A DNA stretch of 64,000 bases from JAGOTP01 sp964567995 (GCA_964567995.1 CAZMOB010000001.1:62001-126000); one strand, 5' to 3'. Shown: positions 31,972-41,380, counted from the stretch's first letter. The notes: generated by a model not told the origin, from the letters alone. A program made the numbers and translations.

Positions 31972-32801
31972 AGGGCGGCTTTGGCTTGTTCAAGTTCAGC
32001 GAGCGCACGGGTCAGCTCGTCTTTGTTCGGGGTTTTGCCATGCCACTCGTATTTTCGTTCCATGAACGATACGCCTTTACCAGGAATGGTGTGAGCGATA
32101 ATGACGGTTGGGCGTTCAGTGATGGTTTCTGCTTGTTTACAGGCATCGATTATCTCGCGAATGTTATGCCCATCGACTTCGATCACGTGCCAGTTGAAGG
32201 CGCGCCATTTATCCGCCAACGGTTCAAGCGGCATGATGTCTTCGGTGTTGCCGTCGATTTGGATATTGTTGCGGTCGATGATACACGTCAGATTCCGGAG
32301 CTTTTCTTTGCCAGCGAACAGGATCGCTTCCCATGTTTGGCCTTCGTTTAGTTCGCCATCACTTCCGATGAGATAGGTTCGCCAGCGGGCGCCGGATAAG
32401 CGGGCTGCGAGTGCCATCCCAATGGCTTGCGAATAGCCTTGGGCAAGGGGACCGCTCGACGTCTCAATGCCGATAGGGAAATGGTTGTTCGGATGTCCCT
32501 GAAAGGGGCTCCCTTTTTTGCGAAGTGTTTTTAAAAACTGTTTACGATCACAAAAACCGCGTCGGGCGAGCGTCGCGTACAGCACGGGGCAGATGTGTCC
32601 GCACGACAGTACGAGGCGATCACGTTCGGGCCAGTTGGGTTTTTTTGGATCAATACGCAACACGTGAAAGTACAGAGCCGTGAATACATCCGCCATACCT
32701 AGGGGCCCACCGCTATGCCCACTCTTTGCTTCGAACAGGGCCTGAACGATGTCCATGCGTATATCGTAGGCGGTATGGACCAATTCTTTGAGAGAGAGCA
32801 T
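31968..32801 (-). CDS. Transketolase, N-terminal (TPP-binding) subunit
   Basis: The 277-aa protein is the PP domain: KSGHSGGPLGMADVFTALYF, DRLVLSCGHICPVLYA, and the TPP motif SDGELNEGQTWEAILFAGK ending RNNIQIDG (G-D-G-x-x-N-N type with S-D-G here). It also carries GHN residues for substrate phosphate. It sits upstream of the C-terminal half in the same mRNA. The gene order is reversed relative to nothing else nearby; the cupredoxin terminator precedes it. Confidence 0.93.
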   Translation of the reverse strand: MLSLKELVHTAYDIRMDIVQALFEAKSGHSGGPLGMADVFTALYFHVLRIDPKKPNWPERDRLVLSCGHICPVLYATLARRGFCDRKQFLKTLRKKGSPFQGHPNNHFPIGIETSSGPLAQGYSQAIGMALAARLSGARWRTYLIGSDGELNEGQTWEAILFAGKEKLRNLTCIIDRNNIQIDGNTEDIMPLEPLADKWRAFNWHVIEVDGHNIREIIDACKQAETITERPTVIIAHTIPGKGVSFMERKYEWHGKTPNKDELTRALAELEQAKAAL

Positions 32802-32834
32802 AGAACTCTTGCATGATACTCCTGTAGCGAAGGA

Positions 32835-32873
32835 AAAAAAATCACCTCGACCAAAGGGCCGAAGTGATTTTTT
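32835..32873 (-). terminator. Terminator after the cupredoxin gene
   Basis: AAATCAC (32839-32845) pairs with GTGATTT (32864-32870), continued by C-TCG/CGA-A, with T's beyond on the minus strand. Confidence 0.75.
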
Positions 32874-32887
32874 GAATGTTGTTGCGA

Positions 32888-33718
32888 TTAAGGAACGACG
32901 TTGATCGTGCCTTGCATCGTTGGGTGGATGCTACAGGCGTAGTCGAACGCGCCAACCGTGTCGAAGCGGTAGCTATAGGTTGCGCCTGGGCGGAGCATCC
33001 CGGAGCTGCCCATCTGCGTCATCATGTCACCCTGACTGGTACGGCCGCCGGTCCAGCGAATCTGGTGATCGGTGATGTCGTTGTTGGTCCAGGTGACTTC
33101 GGTGCCACGCTTGATAGTGAGCGTCGTAGGGACGAAGCCGTTGTTCATGCTGCCGATAGTCACCGTGACTTTTGTTTCATCGAACTGTTTGTCCTGGTTG
33201 ATCGATGTCGTCTGCGTCATTACGTTGTCCGCGTTGTAGTCAGAAGCGGTCTGAATGGCGGTCCCTTGACGATAGTTCGTGAAGAACGAATCTGGAAGGT
33301 CATCGATGTTGTTCTTCCAGCTGATTCCGTAGAGTGTTTGAGCGAGTTGCTCAGTGCCAACATGGCGCAAGAAGCCACCTTGATCAACCACGTAGACGCG
33401 TGGATCGGTCGTGATTTTGACCATCTTGCGACCTGGACGATAGGTCACGTTGCCGCCAAGTGGAATGGTGGAGAGCTGGCCATCTGGAATCTCTTTGACC
33501 GTCGAGAAATCACGGTACCAGGTGAAGTAGGTCCGTTCATTTGGGAAAACGAAGCGCTTACCATTAGCGCCGAAGTAATACACGGTCGAACCGGAGCCTT
33601 TGATGAGATCGCCTGAATTAAAGGCGCTGGTGGTTGCGGCCGATGCAGCGAGGGGGAGGGCGGTGCCTGCGACGAGCGCAAGGGTTGAGACCGCACTCAC
33701 AAGACGTTTGAAGGTCAT
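32888..33718 (-). CDS. Secreted protein with CPR surface domain and C-terminal cupredoxin
   Basis: The 276-aa product starts MTFKRLVSAVSTLALVAG with a signal peptide ending near AASA. Residues about 35-150 are a domain shared with the 35407 protein (YYFGANGKRFVFPNERTYF; GGNVTYRPGRKMVKITTDP; LAQTLYG). About 185-276 is a plastocyanin-like cupredoxin: ITDHQIRW gives the first His ligand and YACSIHPTM the Cys, His and Met ligands of a type-1 copper site. It probably carries electrons or binds copper at the cell surface. An upstream Met at 33742 is not needed. Confidence 0.85.
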   Translation of the reverse strand: MTFKRLVSAVSTLALVAGTALPLAASAATTSAFNSGDLIKGSGSTVYYFGANGKRFVFPNERTYFTWYRDFSTVKEIPDGQLSTIPLGGNVTYRPGRKMVKITTDPRVYVVDQGGFLRHVGTEQLAQTLYGISWKNNIDDLPDSFFTNYRQGTAIQTASDYNADNVMTQTTSINQDKQFDETKVTVTIGSMNNGFVPTTLTIKRGTEVTWTNNDITDHQIRWTGGRTSQGDMMTQMGSSGMLRPGATYSYRFDTVGAFDYACSIHPTMQGTINVVP

Positions 33719-33749
33719 AGAGGAGAGAATGGGGACATTCAAGAATGAA

Positions 33750-34184
33750 TTATTCTGGCAACAGATTCGGAGCGGACTGGCTGTACGAGCTCAGTACGTG
33801 CTCCGAAGAAGGAACGGGCCCTGTTTGAGGAGAGCTCTTCTCCTGCTCCTTCATCATACCACGAAGCAGGACGATGTAGTTGACGATGTCGAGCATCGTA
33901 TCTTCAACCGATTCATTGCGAGCCGTTTTCCCTTTGCTGATGAGTTGAGTTAAACGCGACATCTTCATGCCGAGCAAGGTTAAAAGTGTTTGTTCGGGTG
34001 AAATGCCAGCAATTTGGGCGGCCGTTTTGAAGTTCAAAAAGGCATCCCCACCTTCGGCGTAATCATTCGACTTGGCACGGAGTAGTTCAACGCAGCGATT
34101 AAAGAGATTCTGCGTATCTTGGACAAACGCGGAGAAGTCAGTCTTCTGGAGAGAGGAATTCGGCATACCTCTCGATTTAGCCAC
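33750..34184 (-). CDS. DUF1599 / nucleotide-modification-associated domain 1 protein
   Basis: The 144-aa helical protein has the Nmad1/DUF1599 signature: KSNDYAEGGDAFLNFKTAAQ, then a K-M-S-R-L stretch and ESVEDTMLDIVNYIVLLRGM. These proteins are often encoded by phages and linked to nucleotide metabolism or modified bases. Here it sits between two surface-domain genes, and no modification enzymes are near. A MazG-like hydrolase fold (E-x-x-x-D) is suggested but unproved. Confidence 0.75.
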   Translation of the reverse strand: MAKSRGMPNSSLQKTDFSAFVQDTQNLFNRCVELLRAKSNDYAEGGDAFLNFKTAAQIAGISPEQTLLTLLGMKMSRLTQLISKGKTARNESVEDTMLDIVNYIVLLRGMMKEQEKSSPQTGPVPSSEHVLSSYSQSAPNLLPE

Positions 34185-34192
34185 GTGCGCGC

Positions 34193-35407
34193 TTATTCGA
34201 CAACCGGGAAGGTGATTGGTCGGCTGAACCAGCGATGATATTCTCCATCAATCACGACCGCGTACACGGTATGGCTGGCGCCGCTTCGTGCGGTTTCGAC
34301 TTCATTGAACTCACAGGCTTGCGTCGAATCACATTCCTGCTTCAATGCTTCGTCTTGGAAGATCTTGATATTCCGCGCGGACATCGTGGGACCGACCTCG
34401 ACTCGTACAAGTCGTCCGCTGCCATACAGGGATTGGGTTGGGCCGTTGATGTAGATAGCGTCCGAAATAGGATTTGGCAGGATCGTCACGCTTTGCGTCG
34501 CGGTTGCTGAGACATACGTCGGCCCTTCTCCGCTTGAAAAGACCGCTTGGAAGGGAAAGGTCGACGTCGCAAGCACATTTGGGAGGCTGAATTCAGCTCG
34601 GCAAGGAGTGCTGGCGCATGGGGAAAGCTGCATACTGCTTCCAAAGAGGAGACCGATACGCTCGGCATACCCGCGCGTGACGGTCGCGAGTAAGGTCACG
34701 GTGTCACCGGAGATATAAGGACCGCTGCTCAACAGATCGATGCGCCCAGCAAGCGTTGGAGTTGTGGGGGTGACGGGCGTTGAAGTTGGTGTGCTTGGTG
34801 TAGACGTCGCAACTGGGGCAGTGGAGGTAGGTGTCGTGACAGGTGGGGTGACCGTCGTTCCTCGGGCGCGCAGATCCGCATCGATAGTTGAGACAGTGCT
34901 TTGTTCGATAGCTGGACTAAAGTCGGCTGTTTGCGTGATGTCGCTCTGGGTTCGATAGTTTGTGAAAAAAGCATCCGGTACGTCATTCACAAGGCGATTC
35001 CAGTTTTCTCCATAGAACGAGCGGGCTAAGGCTTCGGTCTGGACCCAGCGCAAGATACCTCCGCGTGTGACGGCATAGACGCGTGGATCGGTGGTAATTT
35101 TGACCATTCTTGAACCAGGACGAATCGTGACAATACCTCCGAAGGGGATTTGAGCTAGTTCATTATCGGTCACGGTTTGTACGCCTGAAAAGTCCGTGTA
35201 CCAGCTGGCATACGTCGATTGATCGGGAAAAGCATACCGTTTGCCGTTCTCAGAGAAATAGTAGACGGCCGGTTGTGAGGCTTTGACGAGCGTTCCAGGG
35301 CTGAGTGTTGCTGCCTGGGCGGATCCGTTCATTCCAAGAATTGCGAACAAACTGAAGACAGCACTGCTGCCAACGAGGGAAAAGAAGCGAAAGTTCAACA
35401 TATACAT
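34193..35407 (-). CDS. Secreted surface protein, paralogue of the cupredoxin's N-terminal domain
   Basis: The 404-aa protein has a signal peptide (FFSLVGSSAVFSLFAILG), a domain at about 33-150 shared with the 33718 protein (YYFSENGKRYAFPDQSTYA; IRPGSRMVKITTDPRVYAV; ARSFYG), a Thr/Pro/Ser-rich linker (about 190-215), and a beta-rich C-terminal region of about 190 residues with Cys pairs. The Thr-Pro linker suggests a flexible stalk. It starts 2 bp after the rpe stop, so it is co-transcribed with rpe and rpiB, which is odd for an exported protein. Confidence 0.75.
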   Translation of the reverse strand: MYMLNFRFFSLVGSSAVFSLFAILGMNGSAQAATLSPGTLVKASQPAVYYFSENGKRYAFPDQSTYASWYTDFSGVQTVTDNELAQIPFGGIVTIRPGSRMVKITTDPRVYAVTRGGILRWVQTEALARSFYGENWNRLVNDVPDAFFTNYRTQSDITQTADFSPAIEQSTVSTIDADLRARGTTVTPPVTTPTSTAPVATSTPSTPTSTPVTPTTPTLAGRIDLLSSGPYISGDTVTLLATVTRGYAERIGLLFGSSMQLSPCASTPCRAEFSLPNVLATSTFPFQAVFSSGEGPTYVSATATQSVTILPNPISDAIYINGPTQSLYGSGRLVRVEVGPTMSARNIKIFQDEALKQECDSTQACEFNEVETARSGASHTVYAVVIDGEYHRWFSRPITFPVVE

Positions 35408-35408
35408 T

Positions 35409-36095
35409 TTAGTGTACCTCTAAGTGTTCCAAACGATCCAGCTGACCGAAGAGAAAATCGCGAGGGAAAGGATGAGTGTAGAAAGCGCTGTTCATACAAA
35501 AGCGTGTCGCACCAGCTTTGGCGAGCGGCAGGAGGGTTTTGGCATTCACGCCCCCATCGACGCTTATCACGAGTTCGGGCTGCATCCGATGAATGGTTGT
35601 GATGCGTTCGGCGGTGCCGGGCAGCAGTCCTTGGCCGCTGAAGCCTGGTTCGACGCCCATGACCTGGATCATATCAACCAAATCCAGATAGGGGACGAGA
35701 TCCATGAGCGAGGTTGTCGGGTTGATGGCGAGTCCGACGTCCCGTCCTTGATCTTTTACCTGACGAATTAAAGCAGAATGATCGATATCCGCTTCGATAT
35801 GCCAAACGGCTCGCCGGAAAAAAGGAACAGATTGCCACTGGGCGATGACGGTAGCCGGATCTTCCACCATCAGATCCAGTTCGATTTTGGCGTGGACCGT
35901 CCACTGTTTGACGGTGCTCGCGTCATACCAGGTGGTATTCGGAGCGAATTTCCCGTCGATCATATCCCATTGAATCCATTTTGAAGCTGTCTCCGCGACG
36001 CGGAGTTTGGTTTTGGCGGCTTCGGCATCTTGTTCAAGGATCGTCGGAAGAATTTCGTAAGGTGGCGCGTAGACGGTTTTGGTGTTGACGTGCAT
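35409..36095 (-). CDS. rpe: Ribulose-phosphate 3-epimerase
   Basis: The 228-aa protein is a TIM barrel of the RPE family: start PPYEILPTILEQDA, the metal-binding IQWDMIDGKFAPN, HIEADID, INPTTSLMDLVPYLDLVDMI-QVMGVEPGFSGQ, and the phosphate-binding SVDGGVN. I set the start at 36095, where the first strand begins; a frame upstream to 36143 is not supported. It follows rpiB by 13 bp. Some residues differ from classical RPE (WHIEAD for H-x-E), so substrate breadth is uncertain. Confidence 0.82.
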   Translation of the reverse strand: MHVNTKTVYAPPYEILPTILEQDAEAAKTKLRVAETASKWIQWDMIDGKFAPNTTWYDASTVKQWTVHAKIELDLMVEDPATVIAQWQSVPFFRRAVWHIEADIDHSALIRQVKDQGRDVGLAINPTTSLMDLVPYLDLVDMIQVMGVEPGFSGQGLLPGTAERITTIHRMQPELVISVDGGVNAKTLLPLAKAGATRFCMNSAFYTHPFPRDFLFGQLDRLEHLEVH

Positions 36096-36108
36096 AGAAG
36101 AAAGGCGT

Positions 36109-36561
36109 TTAAGAACGATCCAGTTCGGCTGTGCGCCGTACATGCCGTTCCTCGGTTGAGGGCTCTGTGTCGATCCAAGCGTCGAGAAGAGCGGAAAGTT
36201 GATCGGTCGATGTATTGCCTCCGCCTAGCGCCAAGACATTGGCGTGGTTATGCTGACGTGCGAGTTTTGCATCTTCGGAGCTGCGAACGAGGGCTGCGCG
36301 AACACCTCTGTGCCGGTTGGCTTCGATACTGACCCCGATCCCGCTTCCGCAGAGCGCTACTCCCCAGACTCCTGCTGGATCGGTCGAAACACGTGTAGCC
36401 ACTTGGCGGGCGATGAGAGGATAATCGTCACCCGCTGTAAGCTCTGGAGATAAGTCTTCGATTTCAAACCCTCGTTCGATAAGTAAGGGAACCAACGCTT
36501 GTTTCAATTCATACCCCGCATGATCGCTCCCCACTACCACGTGAGACGGAAGAAAAGGCAT
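36109..36561 (-). CDS. rpiB: Ribose-5-phosphate isomerase B
   Basis: The 150-aa protein matches RpiB/LacAB: VVVGSDHAGYELKQAL at the start, DLSPELTAGDDYP, CGSGIGVSIEANRHRGVRAA (the active-site Cys region) and NHANVLALGGG. It interconverts ribose-5-phosphate and ribulose-5-phosphate. It is the first gene of the minus-strand unit that includes rpe and the surface protein. Confidence 0.93.
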   Translation of the reverse strand: MPFLPSHVVVGSDHAGYELKQALVPLLIERGFEIEDLSPELTAGDDYPLIARQVATRVSTDPAGVWGVALCGSGIGVSIEANRHRGVRAALVRSSEDAKLARQHNHANVLALGGGNTSTDQLSALLDAWIDTEPSTEERHVRRTAELDRS

Positions 36562-36651
36562 ATGGGAGCTATGCTAGCACAGTCGTTCGACCTTTTCGTT
36601 ACTCTGGCTTGACCAAGCGCCGAGCTGGCCGCATCCTTAGTCTACTACCCT

Positions 36652-39582
36652 ATGCCTGCTTCTTCTCCTGATAAACAGCCCCTCTTTCCTGCCTTGGAAG
36701 AAGGGATCTCGGCTCACTGGACCGCGGAACGAATTTTCGAGCGGAGTATCGACGAGCGTCCGGCTGATAAAGGCTTCACGTTTTATGATGGCCCACCCTT
36801 TGCGACCGGGCTGCCTCACTACGGTCATTTGTTGCAATCCGCTATCAAGGACGCCGTGCCTCGTTACTGGACGATGCAAGGCTACCGCGTGCCACGTAAA
36901 TGGGGTTGGGATTGTCATGGGTTGCCAATTGAAAACATTATCGAAAAAGAATTGAAACTCGGGTCGAAGCGTGAAATTGAAGCACATGGCATTGATAAAT
37001 TTAACGCGGCCTGTCGCACGGCGATTTTTGCCTACGAAAAAGAATGGGGGAAATACATCAGTCGTTTGGGCCGTTGGGTTGAGTTCGAGGATTCCTATAA
37101 GACGATGGACAACAGTTATATCGAATCCGTCTGGTGGGTGTTCTCGGAACTGTATAAAAAGGAGCACATCTACAAAGGACTACGTGTCTCCTTATACTGT
37201 CCGCGCTGTGCCACGCCGATCTCAAACTTTGAAGTTGCGATGGGAAATTCGTATATCGATCGTGAGGATCCTGCGATCTATGTGAAATTTCCAGTGAGGG
37301 GTGATCTTGCGACGATCGACGGAAAGAAAGCATATTTTCTTGCTTGGACGACAACGCCGTGGACACTGCCTGCCAACACGGGTTTGAGCGTCCATCCTGA
37401 ATTATCCTATGTAGCCGTGTCATGTTCTGGTGACGAAGAGGTCTTGATCCTGGCGGAAACACGTGTAAAGGAGGTGTTCATTGGTGAAGCGGTTACGGTA
37501 CATGCCCGTTGGACGGGAGCCGAGCTCGAAGGGAATACGTATGAAGCCTTGTACTCATACCTTCCTGTCGAAGGCGAGGGATTCCGTGTCGTTGCGGGTG
37601 AGCATGTGACGGCGACTGATGGAACTGGCATTGTGCACACCGCTCCCGCTTTTGGAGAAGAGGACTTGCAGATTGGTGTAGCTAAGCAATTGCCGATTCT
37701 TCAGACCCTCACGGATGAAGGCGTGTTCGTGTCGGCATGTGGTCCATTGGGCGGTCTGACAACCAAAGAAGCGAATCCCTTTGTCATTGAGGACCTTACA
37801 CGTCGTGGCTTGCTTTTTAAGGAAGAAAAAATCACGCATAGCGTCGCCATCTGTTGGCGCTGTGATACGCACTTGCTCTATAAGGCACAGCCAGCCTGGT
37901 TCGTGAATGTCACGAAGCTCAAGCCAGCGATGTTGAAAACAGCTGACAAAATCAACTGGCATCCGGAACATTTCAAAGAGGGGCGTTTTGGACGTGGGTT
38001 GCACACGGCGCCGGATTGGAACATTTCTCGCAGCCGCTATTGGGGTTCGCCTATCCCGGTGTGGGAGTGTGAGAGCTGTGAGGCTCGTACCGTTATTGGT
38101 TCAATCGACGAGCTCAAAACAGTGGCTAAACCAGAGACCTGGCCAGCTGAGTTCGATGCACATCGCCCATTCATCGACAATATTGTATTAGCCTGTACGT
38201 GTGGCGGTGAGCAGAAGCGCATTCCAGAAGTCTTTGACTGTTGGTTCGAATCGGGGAGTATGCCGGTTGCATCGGTCCACTATCCCTTCGAAAACAAGAA
38301 ATGGTTCGAGCAGCATTTCCCAGCCGACTTCATCGGGGAAGCCCACGATCAAACGCGTGGTTGGTTCTACACGCTGCACGTGCTTTCGACAGCGTTGTTC
38401 GACAAGCCCGCCTTCAAAGATGTTATCGTGACCGGTCTGATCTTGGCCGAAGATGGCAAGAAGATGTCGAAAAAACTCAAGAACTACCCAGATCCGTGGC
38501 TGGTGTTCACGACCTACGGAGCGGATGCGTTGCGCTATTATCTCTTGTCTTCGCCAGTCGTTGAAGCGGATTCGCTCAATTTCTCCGAACGTGATTTGCA
38601 ATCAATCGTCCGCGGCTTCTTGAATTTGCTTTGGAACGTGAAGACGTTCTACGAAACGTACGCTAAAAATGATCGCATCGAAGTCACGATGCCACGGAGC
38701 GCGCATGTTCTGGATCGTTGGCTCTTCTCGCGCTACAACCAGCTTCTGGCTGATGTCACAAAGGCGATGGATAGTTACCAGCTGGCGGTTGCTGCTCGTC
38801 CGCTCAAAGCCTTCGTTGATGATCTTTCCACTTGGTGGCTACGCCGTTCCCGCGAACGCTTCAAGTCGGAGCAGGAATACGAACGCCTGGATGCGCTACG
38901 CACGCTCAAAGAAATTCTTGAAGAGTTCTCCAAGGTGATCGCACCGTTCATGCCATTCATTGCCGAACGGATCTATTTGGATATTGGTGGTCAGAAGAGT
39001 TCGGTTCATCTTGAACTGTGGCCAAAGGTCCAAGATCGCTATATCAATGAGAAGTTGATGCAGGATATGAGTTGGGTGCGCCAAATGGTATCCAAAGGGC
39101 AGGAAGCGCGTAACGTAAGTAAGATCCCGGTGCGTCAAGCGCTCGCTAAAGTCACATTGTTCGTCCGTTCGTCGGAGGAATTGCCTCGTCTTGTTCATCA
39201 AGCGGATCTTCTGTCCCTTGTGCGTGATGAGTTGAACGTCGAAGCGGTTGTGCTCGCGCAGGCTTCAGCAGACGCGACCGAAGATATGGTTGAACTTGAT
39301 ACCGTGATCACGCCTGAGCTCCGAAAGAAGGGATTGCGTCGCGAATTGGTCCGTCAGCTCATGGCCTACCGTAAGGAATTGCGCCTTTCTCCGTCTGATA
39401 TCGTGCGGTTTGGCTATGAAACCCAGAATGAAGAGCTGAAACAGCTGATTCAGGAGAGTGCATCAGAAATCGCAAAAGATGTGCGTGCGAGTGAATTCGT
39501 TTCGATGACGGGTTTATCTGAACCGGACGCAGTGCGTGCAGAAGTAGGAGAAGGTGAGGTATTCTTACAGCGTTCTATCTAA
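36652..39582 (+). CDS. ileS: Isoleucine-tRNA ligase
   Basis: The 976-aa enzyme has the class-Ia layout: catalytic core with the HIGH-like LPHYGHLL (about residues 57-64), an editing CP1 domain (about 200-400; TTPWTLPANTGLSV), the KMSKS loop KKMSKKLKN (about 602-610) and a C-terminal anticodon-binding helix bundle (about 680 on). Length fits the IleS2/archaeal-like type, without a C-terminal zinc tail seen in the E. coli form. The gene has no Shine-Dalgarno; TTGACC at 36610 is a possible -35 box. It diverges from rpiB. Confidence 0.95.
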   Translation: MPASSPDKQPLFPALEEGISAHWTAERIFERSIDERPADKGFTFYDGPPFATGLPHYGHLLQSAIKDAVPRYWTMQGYRVPRKWGWDCHGLPIENIIEKELKLGSKREIEAHGIDKFNAACRTAIFAYEKEWGKYISRLGRWVEFEDSYKTMDNSYIESVWWVFSELYKKEHIYKGLRVSLYCPRCATPISNFEVAMGNSYIDREDPAIYVKFPVRGDLATIDGKKAYFLAWTTTPWTLPANTGLSVHPELSYVAVSCSGDEEVLILAETRVKEVFIGEAVTVHARWTGAELEGNTYEALYSYLPVEGEGFRVVAGEHVTATDGTGIVHTAPAFGEEDLQIGVAKQLPILQTLTDEGVFVSACGPLGGLTTKEANPFVIEDLTRRGLLFKEEKITHSVAICWRCDTHLLYKAQPAWFVNVTKLKPAMLKTADKINWHPEHFKEGRFGRGLHTAPDWNISRSRYWGSPIPVWECESCEARTVIGSIDELKTVAKPETWPAEFDAHRPFIDNIVLACTCGGEQKRIPEVFDCWFESGSMPVASVHYPFENKKWFEQHFPADFIGEAHDQTRGWFYTLHVLSTALFDKPAFKDVIVTGLILAEDGKKMSKKLKNYPDPWLVFTTYGADALRYYLLSSPVVEADSLNFSERDLQSIVRGFLNLLWNVKTFYETYAKNDRIEVTMPRSAHVLDRWLFSRYNQLLADVTKAMDSYQLAVAARPLKAFVDDLSTWWLRRSRERFKSEQEYERLDALRTLKEILEEFSKVIAPFMPFIAERIYLDIGGQKSSVHLELWPKVQDRYINEKLMQDMSWVRQMVSKGQEARNVSKIPVRQALAKVTLFVRSSEELPRLVHQADLLSLVRDELNVEAVVLAQASADATEDMVELDTVITPELRKKGLRRELVRQLMAYRKELRLSPSDIVRFGYETQNEELKQLIQESASEIAKDVRASEFVSMTGLSEPDAVRAEVGEGEVFLQRSI

Positions 39583-39601
39583 CTTATTGAGCGACGAAGC
39601 T

Positions 39602-40498
39602 ATGTCTTTGAGATCATTCGCACGTTTTTGTGGGGTCGTCGGCTGTGGTTCCTTGGTGTTGCTAGGTGCTGGTTGCCGTGGAGGAGGAAGCCCTCCGACG
39701 CCTGACTCACCTGAGCCTCCTCCTTTTTTTGGAGGAGTAGCTGTTCCAAGAGAGCCGAATCCGGCTGATTCAACATCGCCGACAGGTGTCAGCTGTAATC
39801 ATGAATATTATCCGCTTCGTTTGGGCTATCACATCCAATATAAAGTGACCTTTCCGCCAGTGAACGGAAAAGATACTTCTTACTATGCCTTGCGAGTAGC
39901 AGAGGTCACAGATGATTCTGTCTATGTGAAGGCAAGCTACAAGACGGACGCCGAACCAGTCGATTCAGACATCGTGTACAAGTGTATTGATGGCTCTCTG
40001 CAAGCCGCGGGCTATTTTGACACGGGCTCGAAAATCCCAGGTGGACCCATTCGAAACCAGTTCCGTATTCGAACGGATAGCGCGTCGGGACAGTTTTTGC
40101 CGCCCCATATTGCTCGAGGTGATACGTGGGAAGCAAAATTCATGGTGAAGGTTACACCAGTTACTCCGCTTAACGCAGAGGGGAGTGCGCTAGAGATTCC
40201 CGATGAGGAAGTAGTGATCAGAGATCCGATTTCCATGCCGATCACGATTTCACGCACAGCCCTAGGAATCGAGCGTGTAACGGTTCCAGCAGGCACCTTC
40301 GATGCTATGAAGATTAAGACAACTACCAAGTTTGATGTAAACGTCGCCATGAGTGGCACAGAATGGTGGGTCAAAGAGGTCGGAATGGTGAAGTCAACCT
40401 ATGATGCAGGAAGTGGCGTTGAGAACATTGTTACGGTGGCGAGAGGCGTGACGGTTCCAGGTCATATCGACATTCCAAGTGCCGATATCCCCCGCTAA
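39602..40498 (+). CDS. Lipoprotein, native
   Basis: The 298-aa product starts MSLRSFARFCGVVGCGSLVLLGAGC, with a lipobox LGAGC (Cys25) and a Pro-rich linker behind it. The rest is a beta-rich domain: QYKVTFPPVNGKDTSYYAL, then ERVTVPAGTFDAMKI and TEWWVKEVGMVKST, a pattern like DUF3108-type export proteins where a Pro-Ala-Gly turn is conserved. It begins 19 bp after ileS ends; an in-frame ATG inside ileS (39554) is less likely. Function unknown. Confidence 0.75.
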   Translation: MSLRSFARFCGVVGCGSLVLLGAGCRGGGSPPTPDSPEPPPFFGGVAVPREPNPADSTSPTGVSCNHEYYPLRLGYHIQYKVTFPPVNGKDTSYYALRVAEVTDDSVYVKASYKTDAEPVDSDIVYKCIDGSLQAAGYFDTGSKIPGGPIRNQFRIRTDSASGQFLPPHIARGDTWEAKFMVKVTPVTPLNAEGSALEIPDEEVVIRDPISMPITISRTALGIERVTVPAGTFDAMKIKTTTKFDVNVAMSGTEWWVKEVGMVKSTYDAGSGVENIVTVARGVTVPGHIDIPSADIPR

Positions 40499-40511
40499 CC
40501 CTCTTTAACGG

Positions 40512-40546
40512 AATAAAACCCCTCTTTATGAGGGGTTTTATTTTAT
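40512..40546 (+). terminator. Terminator after the lipoprotein gene
   Basis: AATAAAACCCCTC pairs with GAGGGGTTTTATT, followed by T's. Confidence 0.9.
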
Positions 40547-40555
40547 TGGCGTTCA

Positions 40556-40584
40556 TTGACAGTGATTTCGGCATTGCCTATACT
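40556..40584 (+). promoter_or_regulatory. Promoter of tRNA-Lys
   Basis: TTGACA (40556-40561), 17 bp, TATACT (40579-40584). It shows that strong consensus promoters also occur for native genes. Confidence 0.9.
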
Positions 40585-40602
40585 TCCGACGCAAACAGAT
40601 AG

Positions 40603-40678
40603 GCGACGGTAGCTCAGCCGGTAGAGCAGGGGCCTCTTAAGCCCAAGGTCCTGGGTTCGACCCCCAGCCGTCGCACCA
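40603..40678 (+). tRNA. tRNA-Lys(CTT)
   Basis: Acceptor GCGACGG/CCGTCGC, anticodon loop CTCTTAA (anticodon CTT), T-loop TTCGACC and encoded CCA. One mismatch occurs at the end of the anticodon stem. Confidence 0.93.
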
Positions 40679-40683
40679 CAAAG

Positions 40684-40709
40684 ACATCTCTGAAAAGAGG
40701 TGTTTTTGT
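40684..40709 (+). terminator. Terminator after tRNA-Lys
   Basis: ACATCTC-tgaaaa-GAGGTGT followed by TTTTG. Confidence 0.75.
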
Positions 40710-40719
40710 TTATGTGTTT

Positions 40720-41322
40720 TTAAATCAACGGTCGAATTTCTGCTGTTTCAAGGAGCGATAATTCTCGGTGCCTGCCAGGGGTCAAGTTGTGGAATGCGGT
40801 TAAAAGGATTTGAAGCGTGTCTCCGTGAGATACCAATAAAAATGTTTCATCCTGAAAATTCGCTTCTAGATCAGCGATAACGCTCAAACCTCGTTCGAGA
40901 ACGTTTCGAGCCGCCTCTGCTCCGCATGATCCGACCTCCTCATTTAAGACATCCGCGTTCCAAATGCGTTTATATTCGCTAGCTGGACCTCCTTCCAATT
41001 CGCCAAAAAAACGCTCGCGTAGACGTGGTTCAAGTTCAACATTGGATGTGCCTAACAAGCCACTCACGCATTCGGCTGTTTCACGGCAACGGAGGAAATC
41101 CGAAGCGACAATTAATAGGTTTACGTCGAAGTTATACAGAGCGGTCGTTTTTTGAATAGACTCCTTGATCTCTTTTTTCCCTTTATCGGATAATCCATAT
41201 TCAGTAATACCCTGTTTGGGATCGCTTACGATAATGCCTTGTTCATTCGCTAAACTGTGCCCATGACGCATTACGTAGTAGCGATTGTGAAGAGAGGGGA
41301 TCGTGAACATATCTAGCGACAT
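40720..41322 (-). CDS. Histidine phosphatase family protein
   Basis: The 200-aa protein has the phosphoglycerate-mutase-like catalytic motif YVMRHGHSLANEQG (R-H-G, with His as the phosphate acceptor) and the later VSHGDTLQILL, plus SDFLRCRETAEC (second Arg). No signal peptide is present. It is of the type that dephosphorylates small metabolites. No Shine-Dalgarno is seen; it converges on the tRNA-Lys terminator. Confidence 0.9.
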   Translation of the reverse strand: MSLDMFTIPSLHNRYYVMRHGHSLANEQGIIVSDPKQGITEYGLSDKGKKEIKESIQKTTALYNFDVNLLIVASDFLRCRETAECVSGLLGTSNVELEPRLRERFFGELEGGPASEYKRIWNADVLNEEVGSCGAEAARNVLERGLSVIADLEANFQDETFLLVSHGDTLQILLTAFHNLTPGRHRELSLLETAEIRPLI

Positions 41323-41332
41323 TCAATCATGG

Positions 41333-41361
41333 TTGCCGAACGGCTTCAAATCGCGTAGTCT
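41333..41361 (+). promoter_or_regulatory. Promoter of tRNA-Arg
   Basis: TTGCCG (41333-41338), 17 bp, TAGTCT (41356-41361), 20 bp before the tRNA. Confidence 0.65.
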
Positions 41362-41380
41362 TTCCACACAGAAAAGATAG

